This document shows, piece after piece, positions 1 through 10,423 of a DNA stretch of 64,000 nt (within the stretch, counting starts at the first letter, position 1; every line of letters begins with the position of its first letter). The position numbers and the translations under genes are program-made. Source of the stretch: Sciurus carolinensis (lineage: Eukaryota; Chordata; Mammalia; Rodentia; Sciuridae); contig NC_062218.1 of assembly GCF_902686445.1 (NCBI RefSeq), forward strand, positions 17,723,515 to 17,787,514, written 5' to 3'. The notes under the pieces were generated by a model. The model ran no database searches. It worked only from the letters and a program-made list of their open reading frames with translations, and was not told the DNA's origin.

Positions 1-3000
1 ATCTGGCTACCTTTGATTACCACAGTCCTACATCTGAGGAGAATTAAGGCATATTTAGTTAAAACTCCATATAGGCAACTTGGAATAGTTAACAATAGTC
101 TGATTTTAAATGTAAAGGTATTTCCCAATAAAGCATAAATTTAGTATTTTCTTTCTGTCTTACAGATATTAATTTGAGATGTTTTCTGTTTTGTAGTGGA
201 AAATACACTACTTTTGGTCCCACCTCTCTCATGAGTTTACTTGCCAATATTGAAGATGGAAATGCAAAGACACTGATGCACTAAATGTTCCCTGATGAAC
301 AAATGTGTGAATTTAAGAAATGGGCAGAAAGTCAAAATCCAGGATTCACAAGACAGAATGATCTAAAATGGGAATGGGTGGGTGGGCAAGGTGTGAAAGC
401 TGATTTCAGAAGTGCTCCTAATTAAATTGATCAAAGCTGTGGCCCAGTGCATTCATCTTGTGAATACACCGGGTACTTCAAAAGGACCTGGTGCCATCAT
501 TTCTTGATTTCAGCCTATTATTGTTCACAATAGACTCCACTGCAAAACCCAATATATCTACGTTAATTCTTTAATTATGTAATTGCAGTGGCTTTTTCTA
601 TTAGCACACATGCCAGAATGAAGGAAAATCATGCTGCTAAGCACCCTGACCTTTTGGTCTTGTCTGGCTTTGTGGCTGAAAGCGGATGAGGCTCTGGTAG
701 CGTCTCATGCAGAATAATGACAGAATAATCACTGGGGCATATAACCACAACCTGTAGGGAGTTAATCATGACCATTAATCTCTGCCACGTTCTTCTATTC
801 TTTGAAGATGGGAGCAGTGACAGAAAGAGATTTCATCTTGTTTACTGCATATAAATGAATCTCAAACAGCTTCTTGGCTTTTTGGTGGATTTGAAGAAGG
901 AAAAAAAAGCATGTTAGCTAACCTCAAGTTGCATATTGTGTGCAATTGATAATAACTTCTATTATGAAAAAAAGTGACCTTTTTATTGTGTTGGTCTTAT
1001 TGAATGGATATATGCTCACTTTACCAACTTCTTATGATCAAAGTCCTCTGTCACAGCTGTGTATATTTATGCAGAATTCTAGGCAGTTTCAGATTTTTAA
1101 AATGCCATTGATCACTTCTTACAAAGAGTCAAAACAGAACAGTATATGATGGAACCAGGAACCACAAGACCTTCTGCCAATATATTTTTCATTTTAAAAC
1201 AATAGGAAATGTGTTGCTTTATTGGAAGTATTGGAAGTTGATTAGGGCTTTTGAAACATTTGGAAAAGTGGAAAGTTACATCTAAAAAAAGTCTAGTAAA
1301 AAGTTTGTTAGTGTCTCAGTAAATGATTTATGTAAATAAGCAGTTTAAAAAAAAAAAAAAAAAAAACTATGTAATGTAGGTCCTACCCTGTCATGACCAT
1401 CCTTCTTGCTCATGTACACACACATGAAAAGAGAAAAAAACTAAAGCCTGGGTATTGTCTCACATTGTTCTGAATGTGTACATACCAGAGTGACTAATAT
1501 CACTCTAATTTTAAACTGGCAAAGTCCATAGATCTGTATTTCTAGGAATGTGGACATTTAAACACTGCCATTTTCCCCAAGTGGCAGTCAATATAAAAAT
1601 AAATTTGGATTTACAACAATGAAATGAAATGCAGAATGATCTTTAAAAACTTGGTAATTATTATTATGTGTCATCGCTATTCCATATAACAGCAACACAA
1701 CAATAGCAATGCGAGCTATTTACTGAACACTATACAGGCACGGTATGTGTGTGTATGTACATCTGTATATATGCATGCACACACCTATATATCTGTACTT
1801 GTATATGTAGAGTATATTTTCATATATATAAATCTATTATATATAACTATACATATAATATATAATATAAATAAATACACACATATATATCCAGACCCTA
1901 GGGAGTGTTTACCTAATATATATGCATATTTTATTAAAAGAATTATACTTGTGTTTTTATGGAAATCTTTAATTCAGGACAATTTCAGTCTTACATGGTG
2001 TAGGATAAAATATGTTTAGGTTTTCCATTCACAAGAGTTTACTCTCCTACAACTTCTAATTTATTCTGCCCACTGAGATTTTTGCTACATATATATCATG
2101 TCATGTGTGATATCATGAGATTCTGCATTAGTCTAACACATTTCATATAGTTTTATACAGTTATCACATTTTGAACTGATACTGACTTTTTGAGTGACTA
2201 TAGAAAAGAACAGGGAAAGACCCAAACTCTGAAAGCAGATTATAATCATGCATATCCTGAAATACTGGAAGCACACCTAAATATGGCACAGTATTGGTTT
2301 GTCAACCATTAATACTTAGAATTGCCAATAAGAATCAACCCAAAGGTGTTCATGAAACCTTGTGAATCAGTAAAAACATTAGTACTGACTAAATGGGCTG
2401 TCAGTATGGAATGTGGTTATGCTTCGTTTGGTATATTCTAATTTCTCTTGTGGATTAACTATCATCTTCCTGAGAGGAGTTCAAAGTCAGGAATAAAAGT
2501 ATATTAGAGATCAGAATAAGGAGGATATTTATAAACATGATTGGGAAAATTTCAGCAGTATCTAATGAAATTACTGAAGGCTTGAGTTTCATTTTGCACT
2601 GAAAAACCTTTCAGTCTTTCCCTTAAATATATCAGCCTAACTGGAAAACTCTATTTTTGTTCTCTTTCAAAAATGGTCTATGTTAATTTCTCACTAAATA
2701 TTTCAGTCTTTAAATTACATTATTGAAAATATTGAATGTATGCTAGTAAAACAGATTTTCAGGTGAATTAATGCCAAAATGACAAAATTAATGATAATCT
2801 TTAGATGAATTTGTTTACATCATTTTTCCTCTCACACTGTGAAATTGAGGCAACTTACAAAAATGCAAATATATTTTTAAAGTAATCAGAAACCTAGACA
2901 AAATGTAATTAAAATAAATTTAGACTCAAATAATTATGTGTAGATGCCAATATACCTGCTGTAATAAGTTGCTCAGATCTTCAACATCACAGAAAGTGTC

Positions 3001-3187
3001 TTTGTAAATAAGATAAGCAAGACACATAATTGAACCAATAAATTTAGCAGTTCCTCTTTGGAATGATTTTTAAAAAGAAATAAGTCAGTGAGGAATCTTC
3101 TATATCCCAAGATAACATCATTAAAAAGACAAGTCAGCAGAGTGTTGCTGTTTTATTCTTTACAGGAGAATCATGTGAAAGGTAATT
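1..3187. other. AT-rich sequence without a gene
   Basis: I see no gene and no recognisable repeat family here. It holds a 20-nt poly(A) run at 1347-1366 and a TA/CA-rich low-complexity tract at about 1744-1890. The open frames in it are short and follow the low-complexity sequence, for example a frame rich in Tyr, Ile and His over the TA/CA tract. Intergenic or intronic DNA is the simplest reading. Confidence 0.7.
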
Positions 3188-3410
3188 GCATGTAGTGATT
3201 AAGTGCAGAGTCAATATCGTAGTTTTACCTCTGAAGTTTACACTGATTGGTTGTGCATCCATGACCAAGTTATTGACTATCTCACAATACAGTTTTTACA
3301 TGGTGGTAAAGAATTTGCTGAATGCTAGGTAAAGATTTAGTACTAAATAACATCAGTTACCCTTTATTAATATTATTAGCAGGAAGAGGAAGAGAAGAGT
3401 GATAAATAGT
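3188..3410 (+). repeat. MIR SINE relic
   Basis: This looks like an ancient tRNA-derived MIR element in sense orientation. The order of motifs fits the family: a tagtgattaagtgcagag head, a middle part reading atgaccaagttattgac where MIR has its gaccttgggcaagttactt core, then a degraded cagttt...atggtggtaa segment, and a tail running into ttattaatattatta. Every block is diverged, as expected for a family older than the placental radiation. The call rests on remembered consensus, not an alignment. Confidence 0.65.
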
Positions 3411-3426
3411 GCCAAATCAACATCTA

Positions 3427-3463
3427 TTACTATTACTATTATTTATTATTATTATTATTATTA
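3427..3463. repeat. (ATT)n microsatellite
   Basis: Near-perfect trinucleotide ATT repeat directly downstream of the MIR tail. It may have grown from the AT-rich 3' end of that element. Confidence 0.9.
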
Positions 3464-4841
3464 GGTGAGAAATTAGAAGAAAACAGGAGGTTAATGACAA
3501 AAAATTCACATCCTGGTCTTGTGGTAATGATTTTTAGCATTATATTTCACATAATTACCATTTTTGTGTGTATATGTTTTTGTATAAGTATATACACAAA
3601 AAGAGCAGTACACATATACCAGTGCACATATAAATACATACTAATGAATGTGTTTGTATAGACATAAACATTTTCTATAAAAATAATTATAGTTGTGTTT
3701 TCATGCAACTCTTTAGCTGGATTTCAAATTTATGCATGGTGTATGGTATTTACCTTTATTATTCCCCATTCACAGGAGATTATTTCCTATACCTTCTATC
3801 AAATTTATCATATCCTGTATGATTTATGCCACTACCAATATTATATTGTGATTTCCAATTTACATATCTCTAGTTCAGAGCTCTTTGTTTTGTCCATTGG
3901 TTTGTTTATATGCTTCTTTGTCAATTCCACAGTTTTTTTTAAGAGTGTGCAATTGTATGGATTAAAATCTATTAAGAAAATCTACAATTTTAACTTCCAT
4001 GTAAAATACATTTCATAGTTCTTTTTTTGGTGAGTGAAAAGAACTTAGTGAAAGATGATTTAGCATTATTTCATTCTTTTAAGGAATCAAACTAATGAAA
4101 ATCAATTTCCCTGTCAGAAAGATTCTGTTGTTTTTCTAAAACTAAATGGTTAATGTCTTTTTATAATTATTTAAAATATGGCACAAGATAATATGAAAAT
4201 AACCATTAATATACTTTATCATTAGATAATTTAAATATATACTCAAATCATTTTAAACTAATGTTTAAAAGTTTCTTAAAACAGGTTAATAAGAAAAATA
4301 ATTGATTAAAATATTATTCTATATTTCACATTAGTTTTAGAAGAAAGAATTTATGTTCTTACTTATTTTCCTCCTGATTCTATTTTCTTAATTCTTTGCC
4401 AATCCATTTTTGTTTCATGACAGTTATGAGGCAATATTTATATCTATGAAGACAAATTTTGTACTAAACTATATTTTTTGCATATTGTTTTTTCCAGTGT
4501 TTTCCCTAATAGTCTCCCTCTCCCCGCCCTTTTTGTTGTTGTTGTTTGTTTGTTTGTTTGTTTGTTTAAAACCACTGGATCTTCCTGAGTGGAGATTTCA
4601 AGTCCCTGATTTGAAATTTCATTCATGTTTTTGGCATGAAATTTTTCAGAGTTTAGCCAGAAAAAAATGATTATATATTCTTCTCAAATAGAACAGAAGT
4701 TATATAAAACTTCCTGGAAGTGCCAAATTCACATTTTACTCTTGATGCAATTCCTATTTCAGATGACTCTCTGTTGGTCTCTACTACACATGTGAAAACC
4801 TACTCACAAGTGTATATTGGAAAGAAGATGGTATTTTTTTG

Positions 4842-4874
<33 letters not shown>

Positions 4875-5800
4875 TCTTCCCCAAACTTCATTTTCTGATT
4901 ATTTTGATCTTTGTACTTTTTCTGGTTAAGTTTCTTGGTTATCATTTTGAAAAAAAAAATGGAATACTTTAGTTTAGCTCATTCTATTCAGGCAAAAGCA
5001 AATATATATTTTAATTATTTTTATGTTCCTACCATGTGTGATCTGGTTGAAAAACTACAGAAAAATGAAGGTAGAACCTAATTATTTCAAGATTTTTCAG
5101 AGGTATATATTCTCAGAATGTGAATGCTAATTTTTATTTCACTTTTTTCTGTAAAATTCTAGGAATTTAGAACATGTATTTATTTTCTTTCAAATGTCTG
5201 TGTTGAGTTTTTAAAACTTTTTTTTTTTTCAGGAAATATCCACTAATGCTTATTCTCAAAGATCAAGATCAGATATGTGCAAAATTTTTCAGAAAACAGG
5301 CCATTAGCTTTATTGCTGAACCTATTTCCCTCTTTGTCCTGCCAACTTTGATTTTGCTCAAACATGTTACAGAAAGATGATGATTCTAAGAGACATTTAC
5401 AAATTGGAGAAATATTTACAAACGTATCTCACAGTTGGTAAGTTTGTATGTAAGTTAAAAGAGGAAGCTGGAATTCCTATGCAAAATAGAGTCTAGTATT
5501 CCAATATAGGCTCTTATCAAAGGAGATGACTCCTAGGAAAGATAAGAAAATGAAAACAAGTTAGACTAACAAAACAAAACAAAACAAAACAACAAATAAA
5601 AAGAAAGCACAACTTTACCTCAGGGAAAAAAAAAACATGTTTTTAAAAGTATTTTTATTTAGGAAATATGAAGTTCTATCCATTGACTAGTATTCTAACA
5701 GAAAGCAAGGTTTTGAATGATAAAGAAGAAACAGTGACATTGAATGTTAAGCAATACAGGCTAGAATCTCTAAAACACAAATAATCTTAAATGTAAAGAC
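3464..5800. other. AT-rich sequence without a gene
   Basis: Unique-looking sequence with no gene. It carries a (GTTT)n tract at about 4531-4567, a 29-nt poly(T) run at 4843-4871 and an (AAAAC)n tract at about 5570-5600. The 86- and 107-residue open frames here lack domains and run through low-complexity DNA. Confidence 0.65.
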
Positions 5801-5885
5801 TGGGGCTGGGGCTCAGTTGTTGAATGCTTGTGAGGCACAGAGTTTGATCCTAAAAACCATACAAAACATAAACGAATAAGATGAA
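5801..5885 (+). repeat. ID-type SINE
   Basis: Short tRNA-Ala-like SINE. It opens with ggggctggggctcagttgtt, matching the ID/BC1 head with a degraded A box, continues with a gcttgtgaggca segment and a degraded B box gtttgatcct, and ends in an A-rich tail. It is a stand-alone ID monomer, unlike the B1-ID dimers elsewhere in the window. Confidence 0.75.
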
Positions 5886-7664
5886 GTTATGAAAAATGTT
5901 TTAAAAATATAAACTCCAAGAGATTAAGGAGTCAAACTAATCATAAGGTTTTTCTCTTTTACTTATGAAGCTGATATACATATTGGTAATATTCTTCAAT
6001 TTTTATGGTAATGGTGTTAAACGGTTTAGTAGTTTACCCATTTAGTAATTTATCCATTTCTTATTGTTACTTGTCTAGAAATTGTTATTTCAATAATTTT
6101 TTTATGCTTGTCCAAACCATAATCCAACAGGAGAAAGGTACTGAGTTGATGACTAGAGGAAGCTGATGTGGGTTCAACAAATCTGCCTTCCAAATAATCA
6201 CTCCTAAACTGCATATGCAAGCGTAAATCATGGTGTAGTCATTGCTTTATCTGGTCCTTGTTTTAGCAACATGCCTGTGACAATACTTTGGGAGATACCT
6301 AAGTTGGTTTTAATATAAGGTATTAGTAGTGGGTATGGAGAGATACAGAAGTCTAGTAGGATCTACCGGCACATATAAAGCCATGTAAAAACAGGGCTCC
6401 ATGCCTTGTTATGTATGTTTACCCTCCAGCATATCAATCGTGTATGGTAAATTCCCTTAAAAAGCAACAATATAAATATCTTAAATGTATATAAGGATGA
6501 AGATAAAATATCAACAAAATATTGAATAAATTATGAATATGGAAACTTTCTAACTCATCCAAAATCTTTAAGTACAAAGACATTTCACCCATTTAAATTG
6601 TTTGTTAGAGCCTATTGACTAATCCAAATATTTGGAAGACAATTTTTGTCTCAAAAAATTGTTCATTTTTGAAATTTATTATACTTATTTTGAAACTGAA
6701 CACTGGATGTCATTAAATTTAGGTAGAAATGCTTGGGTACTGTTTATGTGCAATCCAAAAACAACAGAAAAGTACTACATTATTGAAAAAATAATTAAGC
6801 CAATACTGAACACATTTTAAAATGTGCAAATGCTAAATTTCTACCAGAAATATAATTTTAAAAAAGTAGATTTTAAAACCAAACTTTTACTTTAAAACCA
6901 TTTGCAGTTTGAAGAGTCATCTTTGTATATTTAATAATACAAGTAACTAGAGTTTAAAATAATGAATGAAAGTTAAATGTGTTTTCTAAGTAATAATATT
7001 GTGGCCAGTAACCTCTTTTTTTTTTTTCCTTAGAGCTGAATTTTAATGTTGATTTATTCAGTACCTCTAGCTAATTGTAACATTGTCCATCAAAGAAACA
7101 TCTATTTCCACACATTGTGCTATAGATTGAATAGATTAAATAAAGTTTTATAGGAAGAGTCTATCATCATGAAGTATTTGAGCTAGAGTCCTAAGAAAAA
7201 TATTAGGACAATTTGATTCCTGTTTAATAATTGTATTACCTACAGTCATGTGTACAACGTAAAATAACTAGGTGAAGCTATTAAAGGCAGAGCCCTTATG
7301 CTTGAAGAAATAAGAAGGATTTGCACGTGGAACTTGAGAGTTTTAGAGATGGGCAAGCTTGAGTGGGCAGTGCCTTTTAGTCAACATTCACATCTAGCCC
7401 ATGGTGAATCTGTAAGGACAAGAGCAAGAGAAGAAATACAGTGAACTCAACCCCTCCTCTCCTGTACTGGAATTGTATGCTAAACAAACTCATCTGGAAG
7501 GCACAGGTAGTGTGGCCTGTCAGTGATACCCATGCTCATTAGCAATCCATGGCAAGAGCAGAGCAAGACATTGGAGATAGATCTGAATGAGCAAATTGAA
7601 GTTCTCTAGCACCAATGGAAAAGAGTAGGTAGGTAAGTAAAGTGTGCAAGGTTCATGTTCTGAT
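5886..7664. other. AT-rich sequence without a gene
   Basis: No gene or recognisable repeat is seen in this interval. Open frames are 62 residues or shorter and have no domain signature. Confidence 0.6.
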
Positions 7665-7805
7665 TGTGTCAAGTACATTGTTCTATGGATTTCCCTGGAA
7701 AAATGACTAATTCAATTCTCAGAGTCACAGTAAGGAACTCACAGTAAGGAATGTCTATCATCAAATATTAAGGATGAGACAAAATTAGACAAAGAGGTCA
7801 ATATT
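7665..7805 (-). repeat. Possible MIR relic, antisense
   Basis: The segment attcaattctcagagtcaca followed by taaggatgagacaaaattag and aaagaggtc resembles the antisense MIR core (caattctcacaacaacc ... gatgaggaaactgaggc ... agaggt), but it is strongly diverged and carries a short internal duplication of cacagtaaggaa. Low-confidence relic. Confidence 0.35.
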
Positions 7806-8276
7806 TAATATTCTAGACTCATGTTTCTCAAAATTTTGTACTCTGATATGTAGACATATTATGAAGGAGTAAAAATTTTTCCAAAACTCAGAGCCCCGTA
7901 GGTGACAATTGTAAGCATCAAGTGAAAGAGATCACCCTGAATTACAATGGTGAGCTTAGTTTAAGCACATGAGCTCTTAAATATTGAAGAGAAAATCAGA
8001 GAGACTGGACAAGCGAGGACAGAATGAGAAGTTCATAGGAAGAAAAGTCTAGCCTTGCACCTGCTGATTGAAAATGTTGGAAGGAGGCCATGGGAACCAG
8101 ACCACAGGAACACTGCAGAAGATAGAAACTGCCCTCGGCTGGCAGAAAAGAACCTGGGCCTCCCACCCTCACCATCGGCACCTACCAAAAACCTCAGGGA
8201 GCAAGAAATCAGCTCCCATCGACCCGGAGCCTTCCCAGAGAAATGTAACCTGTGGGTAACTTGACTTTTGTCTAAT
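7806..8276. other. Unassigned sequence upstream of the L1
   Basis: The last 230 bases (about 8040-8276) are clearly more GC-rich than the DNA before them and hold short overlapping frames on both strands. They end in a TCTAATAAAA sequence. This could be an old LTR or a processed-transcript relic cut by the L1 insertion, but I cannot name a family. The sequence resumes at 14553. Confidence 0.4.
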
Positions 8277-8291
8277 AAAAACCATGTTGGG
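8277..8291 (+). repeat. L1 target-site duplication, left copy
   Basis: The 15-mer AAAAACCATGTTGGG stands immediately before the first L1 base and is repeated exactly at 14538-14552 after the L1 poly(A). The A-rich start preceded by T fits an L1 endonuclease nick at TTTT/A on the opposite strand. The left end is ambiguous by a few A residues because the right copy merges with the poly(A) tail. Confidence 0.93.
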
Positions 8292-8298
8292 GTTCTCG

Positions 8299-8540
8299 GA
8301 TCCAAGATGGCGGCCTAGAGGGTGACTGCACCCCCAGTCGCTCCAGAACCCAGGAGTTAAGAAGGGGAGGCATTGAGAGACTCGGACTGAAATAGAGCCA
8401 CAGGTGAGTCTGCCCACTGGGTAAAGCTCGGCCCGGGTGGCAGGCCCAGATAGAGGTGGCTTATCGGAGCCGGGCAGGGCAGCTAGAATCATCCACAGGC
8501 AGCCCTGCGCACTCCGGCGGTGGGCCCCGCCCACACAGCC
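8299..8540 (+). repeat. L1 promoter unit, copy 1
   Basis: Starts GATCCAAGATGGCGGCC and runs through the GAGCCACAGGTGAGT and GGCTTATCGGAGCCGG segments. It matches the copy beginning at 8905 with only about five differences over the first 190 bases, then diverges after the GGGCAGCTAGA core. It is the 5'-most L1 sequence, directly after the target-site duplication. Confidence 0.9.
8303..8314 (+). promoter_or_regulatory. YY1-type site, unit 1
   Basis: CAAGATGGCGGC matches the YY1 core (CCATCTT in reverse, in a GGC context), 12 bases into the element. L1s of several mammals carry a YY1 site at a similar place, where it sets the start site. Its function in this copy is inferred. Confidence 0.75.
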
Positions 8541-8904
8541 AGATTCTCCAGGTTCTCGGAACGGAACTGGCCCGCTAGTGAGAGCCTTTCTGACCAGAAC
8601 AAGCTCCGAGTCCCGGAGCCAGTGCAGCGCAGCGTACTCCGGCACACAAGCAGCTTCAGGGACCAGGATAGGGCAGCCAGAGACCTCCCCAAGTAGCCTG
8701 GACCCCTGCGGTGGGAGGTGCCCTTCAAGGCTAGCTTCTCAGACCAGACCGCCCAGTGAGAGGTTTTCTACATAGAACCAGCCACAAGCCCCCGAACCAA
8801 CGGAGAGCTTCGATCCGCAAGCAGCCTCTGGGATCAGGGCAGGGCAGCCAGAGACCTCTTCAGGCGGCTCTGCCCACTCCCGCCGCAGGCTCTCTTCACG
8901 GGGC

Positions 8905-9146
8905 GATCCAAGATGGCGGCCTAGAGGGTGACTGCACCCCCAGTCGCTCCAGAACCCAGGAGTTAAGAAGGGGAGGCATTGAGAGACTCAGACTGAAATA
9001 GAGCCACGGGTGAGTCGGCCCACTGGGTAAAGCTCGACCCGGGTGGCAGGCCCAGATAGAGGTGGCTTATCGGAGCCGGGCAGGGCAGCTAGAGTCTTCC
9101 CAAGGTAGCCTTCCACACTCCGGCAGTGGGCTCCTCCCACACGGCC
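8905..9146 (+). repeat. L1 promoter unit, copy 2
   Basis: Second copy of the GATCCAAGATGGCGG unit, 606 bases downstream of the first and in the same orientation. It leads into the 5' UTR segment adjoining ORF1. The high identity to copy 1 points to a recent duplication or a shared tandem-promoter design of this L1 subfamily. Confidence 0.9.
8909..8920 (+). promoter_or_regulatory. YY1-type site, unit 2
   Basis: Same CAAGATGGCGGC motif at the start of the second promoter unit. If used, transcripts starting here would still contain the final 470 bases of 5' UTR and both reading frames. Confidence 0.7.
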
Positions 9147-9378
9147 AGCTTCACGGTGCAGGCCCACAGTGAGAGCATTTCCGCACAGAACCAGTTCCAA
9201 ACCGTGGAACCAGTAGGGGGCTAGGGGCAGTTTTCTTTGGATGCGCTGCTTTATCAGATTCCTCCAAGACATCAGGCTACTGAAGGCTGGGAGGTGATAC
9301 ACTGGAAATCTACCGGGACACTATAAGCCAATAGCGGAAAACTGCAATATCTCAGGGTCCCACTGACAGCTGACCAAT

Positions 9379-10392
9379 ATGAGAAAACAAGGGAAGAAAA
9401 TGTCCCAAATAAACCTAGATACTACATCAATAAAACCCAATGACAGCACAGCAGAAGAAATGTCAGAAAGGGAGTTCAGAATGTACGTAATTAAAACGAT
9501 CAGGGAAGCTAATGAGGAGATGAAAGAGCAAATGCAGGCATTAAATGATTGCACCAATCAACAGTTAAAAGACCAAATACGGGAAGCAAGAGATCATTTC
9601 AATAAAGAGTTAGAGGTACTGAAAAAAAAAACAAACTGAAATACTTGAAATGAAGGAAACAATAAACCAAGTTAAAAACTCCATAGAAAGCATAACCAAT
9701 AGGAGAGAACACCTGGAAGACAGAACCTCAGACATTGAAGACAAATTATTTAATCTTGAAAGCAAAGTTGGCCAAACAGAAAAGATGGTAAGAAATCATG
9801 AACAGAATCTACAAGAATTATGGGATATCATGAAAACCCAAATTTAAGAATTATTGGGATTGAGGAAGGCTTAGAGAAACAAACCAAAGGAATGAACAAT
9901 CTATTCAATGAAATAATAACAGAAAATTTCCCAAATCTGAAGAATGAAATGGAAAACCAAGTACAAGAGGCTTATAGAACTCCAAACATACAAAATTACA
10001 ACAGACCCACAACAAGGCACATTATTATGAAAATACCTAACATACAAAATAAAGACAGAATTTTAAAGGCTGCGGGAGAAAAGAATCAAATTACATTCAG
10101 AGGGAAACCAATAAGAATATCAGCAGATTTTTCAATCCAGACCCTAAAAGCTAGAAGGGCCTGGAACAACATTTACCAAGTCCTGAAAGAAAACTAATGC
10201 CAACCAAGAATCTTATACCCAGCAAAACTTACCTTCAAATTTGACGATGAAATAAGATCCTTCCATGATAAACAAAAGCTAAAGGAATTTACAAAAAGAA
10301 AGCCAGCATTACAGAACATTCTCAGCAAAATATTCCATGAGGAAGAGATGAAAAACAATGATGCAAATCAGCAACGGGAGGCGCTAACCTAA
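9379..10392 (+). pseudogene. L1 ORF1 (RNA-binding protein), broken
   Basis: ORF1p coats L1 RNA as a trimer and acts as a nucleic-acid chaperone. The ATG at 9379 (MRKQGKKMSQ) is followed by a Glu/Lys/Gln-rich coiled-coil region in 9400-9840, then the RRM and C-terminal domain, recognisable from ENFPNLKNEM, QEAYRTPN, GKPIRISADFS and TLKARRAWNN. Three lesions are visible. A run of ten A at about 9621-9630 is one base too long for the frame. One base is lost near 9836, where the older copy at 54.5 kb has an intact AGACCAAATTT. There is also an in-frame TAA at 10195. The original stop is TAA at 10390, giving about 337 codons, close to the usual L1 size. An isolated 125-residue frame (9820-10197) covers the RRM and most of the C-terminal domain. 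Confidence 0.93.
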
Positions 10393-10423
10393 AGGAATAG
10401 CCAAATAAAGGAGAAACCAAATC

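Larger units (their letters stand above)
8292..9378 (+). promoter_or_regulatory. L1 5' UTR with internal promoter
   Basis: This is the internal RNA polymerase II promoter region of the L1. It is strikingly GC- and CpG-rich compared with the AT-rich surroundings. It contains two copies of a promoter unit about 606 bp apart. The first 190 bp of each copy are nearly identical, and each has a YY1-type motif close to its start. In L1s of other mammals such a YY1 site positions transcription start; its use here is inferred. Three to four diverged sub-repeats with a GGGCAGC(C/T)AG core (at 8477, 8671, 8842 and 9083) make up the rest. Confidence 0.85.

Noticed and set aside
5570..5600. CRISPR-like short repeats
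   Set aside because: Simple (AAAAC)n sequence without spacers in a mammalian genome.
8169..8645. 158-codon minus-strand frame over the start of the L1
   Set aside because: It spans the L1 boundary and the GC-rich 5' UTR, where few stops are expected by chance. No domain and no ATG context of note.
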